Below, piece by piece: positions 52,245-61,166 of a stretch of 64,000 nucleotides of DNA. Position numbers and translations under genes: made by a program. The notes below the pieces were generated by a model that was not told the origin of the DNA, made no database searches, and saw only the letters and a list, made by a program, of their open reading frames with translations. Location: the NCBI GenBank assembly GCA_022655215.1, contig JALCUE010000003.1:62001-126000 (forward strand). The letters run 5' to 3'. This DNA is from Atopobiaceae bacterium (lineage in GTDB: Bacteria; Actinomycetota; Coriobacteriia; Coriobacteriales; Atopobiaceae). Each line of letters starts with the position of its first letter. Positions within the stretch are counted from its first letter, which is position 1.

Positions 52245-53767
52245 AGTTCAAGTTCGCGACGCACGACCTGTGGTTCGACCCCGCCGACACCGGCGTCGTC
52301 GCCGCAGACCATGTCATCTGCACAACCGAGCGTGGGCAGGAGATCGGTCTGGCCACGGATGATCCGCGCGAGGTCGATGACGCCGAGCTCAAGCGCACCA
52401 CCAACGGCGTCCCCCTCCGCAGCGTCGATCGAGTCGCCACCGAGGAGGACCTCGCGCATGCCGAGGAGCTCGCCGACAAGGGCGACGAGGGCATGGCGGC
52501 CTTCCGCAAGCTCGTCGACGACACGCATCTCGACATGAAGCCTGTCGGCGTGGAGTATCTGTTCGGAGGCGGCAAGGTCATCTGCTACTTCGCCGCCGAG
52601 GAGCGCGTGGACTTCCGTCAGCTCGTGCGTGACCTCTCCCGTGAGCTGCATGAGCGGGTCGACATGAGGCAGATCGGCGTGCGCGAGGAGGCCGGCCTCA
52701 TGGGCGGCTTCGGCCACTGCGGCCAGGAGCTGTGCTGCGCCCGCTTCGGCTGCGGGTTCGATCCCGTCTCCATCCGCATGGCCAAGGAGCAGGACCTCCC
52801 TCTCAACTCGAACAAGATCAGCGGCGCATGCGGCCGTCTCATGTGCTGCCTGCGCTACGAGTTCGAGGCCTATCGCGACTTCAAGGGCCGTGCGCCCAAG
52901 AAGAACGCCGTCATCGAGACCCCCCTGGGCAAGGCCAAGATCATCGAGTACGACACGCCTAAGGAGCAACTCGCCCTCCGACTCGAGAACGGCAAGCAGG
53001 TCCGCATCCCCCTGGCGAGCATGGAGGCCTCCGAGGCCGCGCACAAGAAGAGCGAGGACTTGGGTTGCCCCTGCCGCCCCGACACGGTGACCAGGGAGGC
53101 GCTCGACGCGCTCGAGAGCCCCGACATCGCGATGGCGCTCGCCGACCTCGATCGCGCGAACGGGATCATCCCGGCCGAGACGTTCGACGACTCCGACATC
53201 TTCGTGGAGCGCAAGCGTCCCCGTCGCCACAACGGTGGCGGCAACGGTGGCAACGGCGGTGGCAACGGCAGCGGCGGCAACGGCCGCCGTGGCAACGGGC
53301 GTCGCAACCCTGACTCGAACGGCGAGGGCGCGGCCCCCGAGGGCGCGAAGCGTCGTCGTCGCAGGTCCGCCAAGCCCGCCGAGGGCTCGGCCGAGCAGGG
53401 CGCCAAGCAGTCCCAGAACCAGTCGAATCCCACGGGCGAGCAGCACACCCGCAGGCGTCACCACTCCTCGACGGGGGAGGGCTCGGGGCAGGGTGCCCAG
53501 AACCAGCAGGGCTCCGGCCAGAGGCGCACGCGCAAGCCGGGCGACAAGGGCGGTGCGCAGGCGAACGGTGGTGGCCAGGCAGGCGGCAACGCGTCCGCCA
53601 AGGATGGTGCCCAGCAGACGGGTGACGCCCCCAAGCGCAAGCGTCGCCATCGCGGCGGACGCGGTCGTGGCAAGGGCACCGGTGGCGAGGGCGGCTCCAA
53701 CGCGGGTTCCAACGGCGCCTCCGACGGCGGCTCCGGCAACGGCGGCTCCCCTTCGAGCGGCGAGTAG
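52223..53767 (+). CDS. ricT: RicT/YaaT PSP1-domain protein with long Gly/Arg/Asn tail
   Basis: A 514-residue protein. Residues 1-~330 are the PSP1 domain, with the RicT cysteines in HCGQELCCARFGCGF and GACGRLMCCLRYE, which bind Fe-S clusters in the RicA/F/T complex that steers RNase Y. The tail (about 331-514) is low-complexity: RRHNGGGNGGNGGG, several RRRR blocks, RGGRGRGKG and GS runs. It is not part of normal RicT (about 275 residues) and is like an RNA-binding RGG tail. Start ATG 52223 has AAGGAGG upstream, inside holB. Confidence 0.88.
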   Translation: MPTVIPVKFKFATHDLWFDPADTGVVAADHVICTTERGQEIGLATDDPREVDDAELKRTTNGVPLRSVDRVATEEDLAHAEELADKGDEGMAAFRKLVDDTHLDMKPVGVEYLFGGGKVICYFAAEERVDFRQLVRDLSRELHERVDMRQIGVREEAGLMGGFGHCGQELCCARFGCGFDPVSIRMAKEQDLPLNSNKISGACGRLMCCLRYEFEAYRDFKGRAPKKNAVIETPLGKAKIIEYDTPKEQLALRLENGKQVRIPLASMEASEAAHKKSEDLGCPCRPDTVTREALDALESPDIAMALADLDRANGIIPAETFDDSDIFVERKRPRRHNGGGNGGNGGGNGSGGNGRRGNGRRNPDSNGEGAAPEGAKRRRRRSAKPAEGSAEQGAKQSQNQSNPTGEQHTRRRHHSSTGEGSGQGAQNQQGSGQRRTRKPGDKGGAQANGGGQAGGNASAKDGAQQTGDAPKRKRRHRGGRGRGKGTGGEGGSNAGSNGASDGGSGNGGSPSSGE

Positions 53768-53794
53768 GCGCACCAGGAGGTCCGCCGGGGTCCG

Positions 53795-54253
53795 TCAGCG
53801 ACCTCCGCCCATCTCGTCCGTGTCCAGCCAGATGGTGAAGGGTCCCTCGTTCACGAGCGAGACCCGCATGTCCGCGCCGAACCTGCCGCGACCCACATGG
53901 GCCACGTCCTCGTCGGCGAGCTCACAGAACAGGTCGTAGAGCCTCTCGGCATCCTCGGCGGCACCTGCTCCCGTGAAGGAGGGCCGGTTGCCGCGACGGC
54001 AGTCGGCATAGAGCGTGAACTGGCTCACCACCAGCACCTCGCCTCCCACGTCCGTGAGCGACAGGTTGGTCTTGCCGTCCGCGTCGTCGAAGATGCGAAG
54101 CGCCAGGACCTTCCTCCAGAGGCGCCGCGCCGTGGCATCGTCGTCGTCCGGACCGACGCCGAGCAGGACGAGAAGACCGTGCGCGCACGAGCCCACCTCG
54201 TCCCCGTCCACGCTCACGCTCGCATGTCCCACGCGCTGCAGCAACGCCCTCAT
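53795..54253 (-). CDS. dtd: D-aminoacyl-tRNA deacylase
   Basis: A 152-residue Dtd. SQFTLYADCRRGNRPSF near 77-93 and NEGPFTIWLDTDE near 133-145 match the family's SQFTL and NxGPxT motifs. It removes D-amino acids wrongly attached to tRNA. It is convergent with ricT and 15 bp before the next minus-strand gene. Confidence 0.92.
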   Translation of the reverse strand: MRALLQRVGHASVSVDGDEVGSCAHGLLVLLGVGPDDDDATARRLWRKVLALRIFDDADGKTNLSLTDVGGEVLVVSQFTLYADCRRGNRPSFTGAGAAEDAERLYDLFCELADEDVAHVGRGRFGADMRVSLVNEGPFTIWLDTDEMGGGR

Positions 54254-54268
54254 CGGCCCGTCCCCTCG

Positions 54269-54736
54269 TCAGTCGTCGTGGTTCCTCTTGGCGCTCACCC
54301 GATCGACGTCGATGCGCGCGATCGCGACGGCCGGCAGGTACCGGTCGACCACCCCGGGGCGTCCCGCGAGCTGGCCGGGCAGCAGGCGCTCGCAGATGAG
54401 GCCCAGCACGCGTCTCTTCTCGGCATCGTCGTCCACGTAGGTCACATGTCCGAAGGCCTGCGCGCTCTCGTACCACGTGGTGAAGCGGCCCTTGGGAAGC
54501 GAGATGTCGTGGGCGCAGGTGTAGCACACGCGTCCGTCGGCATGGAGCGCCTCGGAGCGGATCCCGTGCCTCTGGCAGTGGAAGTAGAGATGGCGCGTGC
54601 CCTGCTCGAGCACCGCGTTCACGGGCGTCGCATAGGGCGTGCCATCCGCGAGCACGCATGACAGCGTGCCCCAGTCACACTCGGCGAGCACCCTCCACGC
54701 CTCGTCCTCGGCGAGGAGCCTTCTGGGATGTCCCAT
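54269..54736 (-). CDS. Pyridoxamine-5'-phosphate-oxidase-fold FMN protein
   Basis: A 155-residue protein with the PNPOx-like split-barrel: CDWGTLSCVLADGTPYATPVN near 20-40 and YFHCQRHGIRSEAL near 51-64. The subgroup (NimA-like) binds FMN and can reduce small redox substrates. It lies in a minus-strand set with dtd and the M32 peptidase; 12 bp separate it from the latter. Confidence 0.82.
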   Translation of the reverse strand: MGHPRRLLAEDEAWRVLAECDWGTLSCVLADGTPYATPVNAVLEQGTRHLYFHCQRHGIRSEALHADGRVCYTCAHDISLPKGRFTTWYESAQAFGHVTYVDDDAEKRRVLGLICERLLPGQLAGRPGVVDRYLPAVAIARIDVDRVSAKRNHDD

Positions 54737-54748
54737 GCGCCGTCCCTC

Positions 54749-56272
54749 CTACAGGTCGTAGATTGCGGAGAACTTCTTCGTGAGGTAGCTCGTGAGATGG
54801 CTTGCGTCGAGAGGAGCTCCGGTGGCGTCGAGCATGATCCGGTCGGGGTCCTTGGCGCGGCCGAAGCACCAGATGCGACTCCGCAGCCACTCGCGGATGG
54901 GCGCGAGGTCGCCCGAGGCCAGCACGCCCTCGAAGTCCATCCCCTCGCGGCGCATCGTGTCCATGAACTGCGCGCCGTAGGCGCTGCCCAGGGCGTAGGT
55001 GGGGAAGTAGCCTATCTGGCCGTTCGACCAGTGCGAGTCCTGGAGCGCCCCGTGGCGTGCGTCGGGGACCTCCACGCCCAGGTAGCCGCGGTAGCGGTCA
55101 GCCCACAGGCCGGGCACGTCGGCGGCCGTGGCCTCGCCTGCGAAGAGCATCTGCTCGATCTCGTAGCGGATCACCACGTGGAGCGGGTAGGTGAGCTCGT
55201 CCGCCTCGGTGCGCACCAGCGAGGGCTCGGCCCGGTTCGTGGCGAGCCACAGGTCGTGGGGGGTGACGCCGGCCATGCGCTCGGGGAAGCGACGCGCGAT
55301 GGTGGCGAGCAGCGTGGGCGCGAACGCCTCGGAGCGACCCACGTAGTTCTCGAAGAAGCGCGACTGCGCCTCGTGCATGCCCATCGAGGTGCCGCCCTTG
55401 AGGCAGGTGTAGTCATAGGAGGGGTCCACGCCCTGCTCGTACATCGCATGTCCGCCCTCGTGGAGCATGGAGAAGACGTTGGAGGTCACGTCGTCGGGAT
55501 AGACGTGGCTCGCGATGAAGGCATGCTGGCTCGTGACGGAGTCGGTGAAGGGGTGCTCGGTCCGCGAGAGCACGATGGCGTCCATGTCCACGCCCTCGAG
55601 CTCCATGAGGTCACGGGCGAGCGCCCACTGGGCCTCCTCGTCGAAGCGGCCCTCGACGCAGGCGCGGCCGGGCTGCCAGCCCTTCTCGCCCACGGCGGCT
55701 ACGAGAGGCACGACGCAGTCCTTCACCTGGGAGAAGAAGGCGTCGTAGAAGGCGCGTGAGGTGCCGTGCTCGAACTCGTCGAGCCAGACGTCGTAGGGCT
55801 CGCGCGTGTCGTCCTTGTAGCCGGCGATCTCGCGCATGGAGACGATGATGCGGTCGAGGTAGGGCTCGAACGAGTCCCAGTCGCTGGCGAGCTTGGCACG
55901 ATGCCACACGTCGGCGGCCTCGCAGGTGAGACGGGTGAAGTCGGCGGCGACGTCGGCAGGGACGCTGGCCTCCTGGTCGCGGTCGCGACCCAGGACGCGG
56001 ACCTCGGCGGCATGGGTCCCGTCCAGGGTGTCGTCCTGGGAGAGGCGGTCGAGCAGGGCTCCCGTCTCGGGGGAGCAGAGCAGCTCGTGGTGCTCCTCGT
56101 CGAGCGTGGCCATGGCCTCGCCGCGCCCGGCCGCGCCCTTGGGCGGGTCGATCGTCTCGCCATTGAACATGATGTCCACCAGGGCGTAGTTGTGGGCGAA
56201 GAGGTGGCGCTCGAGGGTGTCGAGGGCGGCCACGTCCGAGGTGGCGACGTCCGTGCGGTCTGTCTGGGTCAT
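54749..56272 (-). CDS. Thermostable carboxypeptidase 1 (Taq, M32)
   Basis: A 507-residue M32 metallocarboxypeptidase. Zinc motif HEGGHAMYEQG near 269-279, YDYTCLKGGTSMGMHEAQSRFFEN near 287-310 and NGQIGYFPTYALG near 426 are family motifs. It trims C-terminal residues from peptides. ATG 56272 is preceded by GGAGGACCC. It is divergent from the aminotransferase. Confidence 0.9.
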   Translation of the reverse strand: MTQTDRTDVATSDVAALDTLERHLFAHNYALVDIMFNGETIDPPKGAAGRGEAMATLDEEHHELLCSPETGALLDRLSQDDTLDGTHAAEVRVLGRDRDQEASVPADVAADFTRLTCEAADVWHRAKLASDWDSFEPYLDRIIVSMREIAGYKDDTREPYDVWLDEFEHGTSRAFYDAFFSQVKDCVVPLVAAVGEKGWQPGRACVEGRFDEEAQWALARDLMELEGVDMDAIVLSRTEHPFTDSVTSQHAFIASHVYPDDVTSNVFSMLHEGGHAMYEQGVDPSYDYTCLKGGTSMGMHEAQSRFFENYVGRSEAFAPTLLATIARRFPERMAGVTPHDLWLATNRAEPSLVRTEADELTYPLHVVIRYEIEQMLFAGEATAADVPGLWADRYRGYLGVEVPDARHGALQDSHWSNGQIGYFPTYALGSAYGAQFMDTMRREGMDFEGVLASGDLAPIREWLRSRIWCFGRAKDPDRIMLDATGAPLDASHLTSYLTKKFSAIYDL

Positions 56273-56330
56273 GGGTCCTCCGGGTTCGCGGTCGTGTCGC
56301 GAAATCGTGCGCTTGCAGATGGGATACGCA

Positions 56331-56358
56331 GCAAGTGTACTCACTCGGCCCCACTTGC
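56331..56358. promoter_or_regulatory. Candidate operator between M32 peptidase and aminotransferase
   Basis: GCAAGTG (56331-56337) and CACTTGC (56352-56358) are perfect inverted halves spaced by 14 bases in a 169-bp divergent gap. GATACT at 56361-56366 is a possible plus-strand -10. Confidence 0.45.
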
Positions 56359-56441
56359 GCGATACTCAGACGTGTCGTCGACGCGACCCGCCATGGGCCA
56401 CGCGTCGGCCGTCCTGTCAGCGAGTGAGAGGGGCCACACGC

Positions 56442-57776
56442 ATGTCGAGCAGCCGATTGACCTTCGATGAGTGGGAGGGGACCTACGCCGAGCGCATGGA
56501 GCACCTGCGTCGCAGCGCCGTCCGCGACCTGTTCGCGGCAGTGTCGCGCCCCGGCGTGATAGGTCTGTCCGGTGGCATGCCCGACATCTCCACCCTCCCC
56601 TTGGACGAGGTGGCCGAGTGCGCCAAGCGCTGCATCACCGAGGAGGGGCTCAAGGCGCTGCAGTACGGCGGCTCCGACGGACGCCTCCAGATGCGCGAGG
56701 TCGTCTGCGACATGCTGGCCGAGACGGACATCCACGTGAGTCCCGACGACATGATCCTCACGTCCGGCTCCCAGCAGGCGCTCGACTTCCTGGGCCGCAC
56801 CTTCATCAACACGGGCGACACCATCATCTGCGAGGGGCCGAGCTACCTGGGCGCCCTCCAGGCCTTCTCGGCATACATGCCCCACGTCATCTGCATCGAC
56901 CTCGACGAGGACGGCATGCGGATGGACCTTCTGGAGGAGACCCTCAAGCGCATCGGGCCCCGCGGCGCCAAGTTCATCTACACCATCCCCAACTTCCAGA
57001 ACCCCGCCGGCGTCACGATGACGCTCGAGCGCAGGAAGAGGCTCATCGAGCTGTCCCACGAGTACTGCATCCCCGTGGTCGAGGACAACCCCTATGGCCT
57101 GCTGCGCTATGAGGGCGAGGACGTCCCATCCATGAAGTCGATGGACCCCGACGTCATCTACCTGGGGACCTGCTCCAAGATCTTCGCTCCGGGACTCCGC
57201 CTCGCCTGGTGCGTGGCGCCCCGTCCGCTGCTTGCCAAGATCAATCTGGCCAAGCAGGGGGCCGACCTATGCACCAGCCCGTTCAACATGTGCCTGGCCG
57301 AGCACTACTTCAAGGAGACCGACTGGCACGCCACGCTCGAGAGGTCCTGCGCCAACTACCGCGTGCGCCGCGACGCCATGCTCGACGCGCTCGACGAGCT
57401 GTTCCCGGCCGAGGCGACGTGGACGCATCCCGAGGGCGGCCTCTTCCTGTTCGTGACGCTGCCGCCGTTCTTCGACACCGACCAGATGATGTCGGCGGCC
57501 CTGGAGCATGGCGTGGCCTACGTGCCCGGCAGCAACTGCTTCCCCGACGGTCGCGGCAAGTCGAGCTTCCGCATCGCCTTCAGCTACGAGTCGCCCGAGA
57601 CCATCCACGAGGGCATCAAGCGCCTCGCCGACGTCATCGCCGACCGCATGGACCTCTACCACGCGTTCCTCGAGGCCGGCGCCCTGCCCGCGCCCGAGGA
57701 CAACTTCCAGCTGGGCACGCACGAGGGATCGCACGCGCGTCCGGCCACGTCCGCAACCACCACCGAAGGGAAGTAG
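56442..57776 (+). CDS. Class I aminotransferase (MocR/LysN-like)
   Basis: A 444-residue fold-type I aminotransferase without a DNA-binding domain. LQYGGSDGRLQMREV near 70-84, LTSGSQQALDFLGR near 104, PNFQNPAGVTM near 185 and the pyridoxal Lys in LGTCSKIFAPGLRLAW near 243-258. This group includes 2-aminoadipate and branched/aromatic aminotransferases. It starts three genes in one unit: the next gene begins three bases after its stop. Confidence 0.85.
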   Translation: MSSSRLTFDEWEGTYAERMEHLRRSAVRDLFAAVSRPGVIGLSGGMPDISTLPLDEVAECAKRCITEEGLKALQYGGSDGRLQMREVVCDMLAETDIHVSPDDMILTSGSQQALDFLGRTFINTGDTIICEGPSYLGALQAFSAYMPHVICIDLDEDGMRMDLLEETLKRIGPRGAKFIYTIPNFQNPAGVTMTLERRKRLIELSHEYCIPVVEDNPYGLLRYEGEDVPSMKSMDPDVIYLGTCSKIFAPGLRLAWCVAPRPLLAKINLAKQGADLCTSPFNMCLAEHYFKETDWHATLERSCANYRVRRDAMLDALDELFPAEATWTHPEGGLFLFVTLPPFFDTDQMMSAALEHGVAYVPGSNCFPDGRGKSSFRIAFSYESPETIHEGIKRLADVIADRMDLYHAFLEAGALPAPEDNFQLGTHEGSHARPATSATTTEGK

Positions 57777-57779
57777 AAG

Positions 57780-58778
57780 ATGTCGAAGCCCTCAGTAGCA
57801 GTCATCATGGGAGGCACCTCGTTCGAGCGTGACTTCTCCCTCAAGAGTGGCAAGCTCGTCTGCGACCTGCTCGAGGCGTCCGGTCATGAGGTCATGCCCC
57901 TCGACGCGGACTCCAACCTCGTGGACACCCTTCGCTCCGAGAAGCCCGACGTCGCGTTCGTGACGATCCACGGCGCCGGCGGCGAGGACGGCTCGGTCCC
58001 GAGCCTGCTCGAGTTCCTCCGCATCCCCTACGTGGGGAGCCGCCCGCCGGTATGCCGTGCGAGCTGGAACAAGTCGGACATCCCCTTCGTGATGAGGCGT
58101 GCCTACGGCCCCGAGGAGTCGGTCGCCATCTGGCCGGCCGAGGTCGTCCTGCCCGCGTCGGCCTTCCGCGACCTGGGAGCCGCCAAGGCCCTCGACCTCG
58201 TGGCCGATCGCATCGGCAGTGGGTTCCCCCTCGCGGTCAAGCCCGCATGCGGCGGCTCGGCCATGGGCGTGTCCAAGGTGGAGGAGGAGGGCGAGCTGGG
58301 TGAGGCGATCATGGCCGCGCTCGCGTTCGACGACTCCGTCATCATCCAGGAGTGGGTCGACGGCGTCGAGCTCTCCGTCGCCGTCATCGGCGAGCCGGGC
58401 GACGCGCAGGTGCTGCCTCCCGTCGAGATCCACATGACCGAGGGCCTCTACGACACGTCATCCCGCATCGACCCCATGTGCGTCGAGCACTTCTGCCCCG
58501 TCCGCCCCGAGTCCCTCTCCGCGGACGGCGAGGTCGCCGACTCGTGCAGGAGCGAGATCGAGCGTGCGGCCCTCGAGGTCTTCGAGGCCTTCGGCTGCCG
58601 CGACATGGCCCGCGTCGACATGATCTGGGACGGCGCCGCCGCCCGTATCCTCGACCTCAAGGTGTTCCCTGGCCTCACGGACACGTCCCTCGTGCCCATG
58701 GCCGTCTCCGCTGCCGGAATAGACATGGCCGACCTCCTGGACGAGATGGTCGCCTGCGCATATGAGAGGGGCTGCTAG
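57780..58778 (+). CDS. D-alanine-D-alanine ligase-family ATP-grasp protein with altered metal ligands
   Basis: A 332-residue Ddl-family ATP-grasp. GGTSFERDFSLKSG near 11-24, HGAGGEDG near 64-71 and KPACGGSAMGV near 158 are intact. At the end, where Ddl has E-x-N-x-x-P-G, this has LDLKVFPGLT near 298-307: Asp for the Glu and Lys for the Asn that hold Mg2+. The substrate loop IPYVGSRPPVCRASWNK also differs from the usual PYTGSG...DK. It may join other D-amino or dipeptide substrates. It is coupled to the aminotransferase and to ROK. Confidence 0.8.
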   Translation: MSKPSVAVIMGGTSFERDFSLKSGKLVCDLLEASGHEVMPLDADSNLVDTLRSEKPDVAFVTIHGAGGEDGSVPSLLEFLRIPYVGSRPPVCRASWNKSDIPFVMRRAYGPEESVAIWPAEVVLPASAFRDLGAAKALDLVADRIGSGFPLAVKPACGGSAMGVSKVEEEGELGEAIMAALAFDDSVIIQEWVDGVELSVAVIGEPGDAQVLPPVEIHMTEGLYDTSSRIDPMCVEHFCPVRPESLSADGEVADSCRSEIERAALEVFEAFGCRDMARVDMIWDGAAARILDLKVFPGLTDTSLVPMAVSAAGIDMADLLDEMVACAYERGC

Positions 58779-58780
58779 CG

Positions 58781-59848
58781 ATGGCGACCATCACCGACCC
58801 CGACGTCCTCGCCGCCGCCTCCGAGCCGGAGGGTCTTCTCGACGACGTCGACCAGACCCGTGGCCTGCTCGTGGGCATAGACGTGGGCGGCACGTCCATC
58901 AAGGTCGGCGTGTTCACCATGGACGGCGACGAGCTCGACCATGAGTCGATCCCCACCGAGCACATCGACTCCGACGAGGCGTTCGACGCCATAGCCGGCA
59001 GCATCGTGGTCCTCGTGGCCAAGGCGGCCGAGAGCACGCATGCCTCCGCCATCGCGAACGCCCCCGAGGTCGCCTCCGTGCCCTTCGCCGTCCGCGGCGT
59101 GGGCCTGGCCGTGCCCGGCGTGGTGGACGCCGCCGGACACCTCCTCATGACCCCGAACATCACCCTCGACCTCGACGGTCTCATGGCCGCGCTGCGCCGT
59201 GCCTTCCCGAGCGCCGTCGTGGTGCCCCTGAACGACGCGAACGCCGCCGCCCTGGGCGAGCTGTGGAAGGGTGCCGGCGGGGGAGTGGAGAACCTCGTCC
59301 TCGTCACGCTGGGCACCGGCGTGGGTGCCGGCGTGGTCATCGACTGCAACGTGCTCGCGGGTGCCCACGGCGGCGCCGGCGAGGTGGGCCACGTCTGCGT
59401 GAACCCGGACGAGACCGCGACCTGCGGCTGCGGCCGTCATGGCTGCCTCGAGCAGTACGCCTCCGCCCAGGGGATCGTCCGCCTCTACCAGGCCGAGTGC
59501 GCCCGGACGGGCCAGCAGCCAGTCCCGATCGCCCATGCCACCGACTCCCTCGCGGTGTTCGACGCCGTCAAGGCCGGCGACCCCTGCGCCCGCGCGGCGG
59601 TCGACGCGGCCGCCGACTACCTCGCGCATGCGCTCGCCTCCGTCGCCTGCGTCGTGGACCCCGAGGTCTTCGTGATCGGCGGCGGCGTGTCCGGCGGCTT
59701 CGACCTGTTCGGCGACACCCTGCGCGAGCGCTATCGTCGCTACGCCATCTCCGCCGAGGCCGACACCCCCATCGTCGTGGCGACCCTCGGCAACCGTGCC
59801 GGCAGGGTCGGGGCCGCGTTCCAGGCCCGGGCCGCAGCCGAGCACTAG
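58781..59848 (+). CDS. ROK-family glucokinase-like sugar kinase
   Basis: A 355-residue ROK protein. GIDVGGTSIKVG near 32-43 (ATP phosphate loop), VPLNDANAAALGE, then GEVGHVCVN and the zinc cysteines CGCGRHGCLEQYAS near 212-225. There is no helix-turn-helix, so it is a kinase, not a repressor. It phosphorylates glucose or another hexose. It starts three bases after the Ddl-like gene. An N-terminal extension of about 25 residues precedes the kinase fold. Confidence 0.88.
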   Translation: MATITDPDVLAAASEPEGLLDDVDQTRGLLVGIDVGGTSIKVGVFTMDGDELDHESIPTEHIDSDEAFDAIAGSIVVLVAKAAESTHASAIANAPEVASVPFAVRGVGLAVPGVVDAAGHLLMTPNITLDLDGLMAALRRAFPSAVVVPLNDANAAALGELWKGAGGGVENLVLVTLGTGVGAGVVIDCNVLAGAHGGAGEVGHVCVNPDETATCGCGRHGCLEQYASAQGIVRLYQAECARTGQQPVPIAHATDSLAVFDAVKAGDPCARAAVDAAADYLAHALASVACVVDPEVFVIGGGVSGGFDLFGDTLRERYRRYAISAEADTPIVVATLGNRAGRVGAAFQARAAAEH

Positions 59849-59909
59849 CGGTCCCGTCAGGGGAGGGCACGTGTGTGCGGCGCGGTCCTCTCGGCGGGAT
59901 CGCACGCGC

Positions 59910-59940
59910 TTGACATGAAGCTGGCTTCAAGTCCTAGAGT
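59910..59940 (+). promoter_or_regulatory. MerR-type promoter with 19-bp spacer
   Basis: TTGACA (59910-59915) and TAGAGT (59935-59940) are separated by 19 bases. A dyad (TGAAGC / GCTTCA) is centred in the spacer. This long-spacer, symmetric layout is the hallmark of promoters activated by MerR-family regulators; the closest kind known is the AdhR/NmlR aldehyde-response site. No MerR gene is in the window. Confidence 0.7.
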
Positions 59941-60004
59941 CTTCCGGACGATGGCGCGGACCTCACATGACCGCAGCCTCGACGACGTCACGAAGGAGCA
60001 CACC

Positions 60005-61120
60005 ATGACCAAGAAGCTCGGCTTCGGCTGCATGAGGCTTCCCCTCATCGACAAGGACGACCAGACCTCGATCGACCTGCCTCAAGTGGAGCGCATGGTC
60101 GACATGTTCCTCGACCGCGGTTTCACCTACTTCGACACCGCCTGGATGTACCACGCGTTCGAGTCGGAGAACGCCGTGCGCAAGGCCCTGGTCGAGCGCC
60201 ATCCGCGCGACTCCTTCACCGTGGCCACCAAGATGCCCACGATGATGCTCAAGGACGAGGCCGACCACCAGCGCATCTTCGACGAGCAGCGCAGGAAGGT
60301 GGGGGTCGACCACTTCGACTACTACCTGCTCCACAACATCAACGGCTCCACGTGGGAGACGGCCAGGCGCCTCGGCACGTTCGAGTTCGTTGCCGGCCTG
60401 CATGACGCCGGCGACGTCACCCACATGGGCTTCTCGTTCCACGACTCGCCCGACCTGCTCGACGAGGTCCTCACGGCGCATCCCGAGGTCGAGTTCGTGC
60501 AGCTGCAGATCAACTACCTCGACTGGGACGATGCCGGCATCCAGTCCAGGCGGTGCTACGAGACGGCCGTCGCCCATGGCAAGAAGGTCGTCGTCATGGA
60601 GCCGGTGAAGGGCGGCACGCTGGCGAACCCTCCCGAGGACGCCGCGCGTCTCATAGAGGGCCTGGGTGCGGGCGCCTCCCCCGCGTCGTGGGCGGTGCGC
60701 TTCTGCGCGAGCCTCCCCGAGGTCATGATGGTGCTGTCGGGGATGTCGAGCATGGAGCAGCTCGAGGACAACACGGGCTACATGCGCGACTTCGCACCCC
60801 TGACCGAGGAGGAGACCAACACGCTGCTGCGCGCGGCGCGTCTCATCCGCAGCGACACCGCCGTGCCGTGCACGAGCTGCCGCTACTGCGTGGCGGGCTG
60901 CCCCAAACAGATCCCGATCCCCACGTACTTCGGCCTGTACAACTCCCACATGCGCGACCCCGGAAGCGCCCACTCCAAGATGTACTACGCCAACATCACG
61001 AGGCACGCCTCCAAGGCGTCGGACTGCATCGGCTGCCGCAAGTGCGTCAAGGCGTGCCCGCAGCACATCATGGTGCCCGAGATGCTCGCCGACGTGGCCA
61101 AGGCCTTCGAGGCCGAGTAG
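60005..61120 (+). CDS. Aldo-keto reductase with C-terminal two-cluster ferredoxin domain
   Basis: A 371-residue protein. Residues 1-~280 are a TIM-barrel aldo-keto reductase: GFGCMRLPL near 6, YFDTAWMYH near 40-48 and the K and H of TKMP and LLHN in place. Residues about 290-371 add two 4Fe-4S motifs, CTSCRYCVAGCP near 299 and CIGCRKCVKACP near 342. It probably reduces aldehydes with ferredoxin-linked electrons. AAGGAG precedes ATG 60005; the MerR-type promoter lies upstream. Confidence 0.88.
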   Translation: MTKKLGFGCMRLPLIDKDDQTSIDLPQVERMVDMFLDRGFTYFDTAWMYHAFESENAVRKALVERHPRDSFTVATKMPTMMLKDEADHQRIFDEQRRKVGVDHFDYYLLHNINGSTWETARRLGTFEFVAGLHDAGDVTHMGFSFHDSPDLLDEVLTAHPEVEFVQLQINYLDWDDAGIQSRRCYETAVAHGKKVVVMEPVKGGTLANPPEDAARLIEGLGAGASPASWAVRFCASLPEVMMVLSGMSSMEQLEDNTGYMRDFAPLTEEETNTLLRAARLIRSDTAVPCTSCRYCVAGCPKQIPIPTYFGLYNSHMRDPGSAHSKMYYANITRHASKASDCIGCRKCVKACPQHIMVPEMLADVAKAFEAE

Positions 61121-61166
61121 GGCCGCCGCGCCGGTCGCGTTGCTCGTGCCAGCCGCGCCGGTCGCA

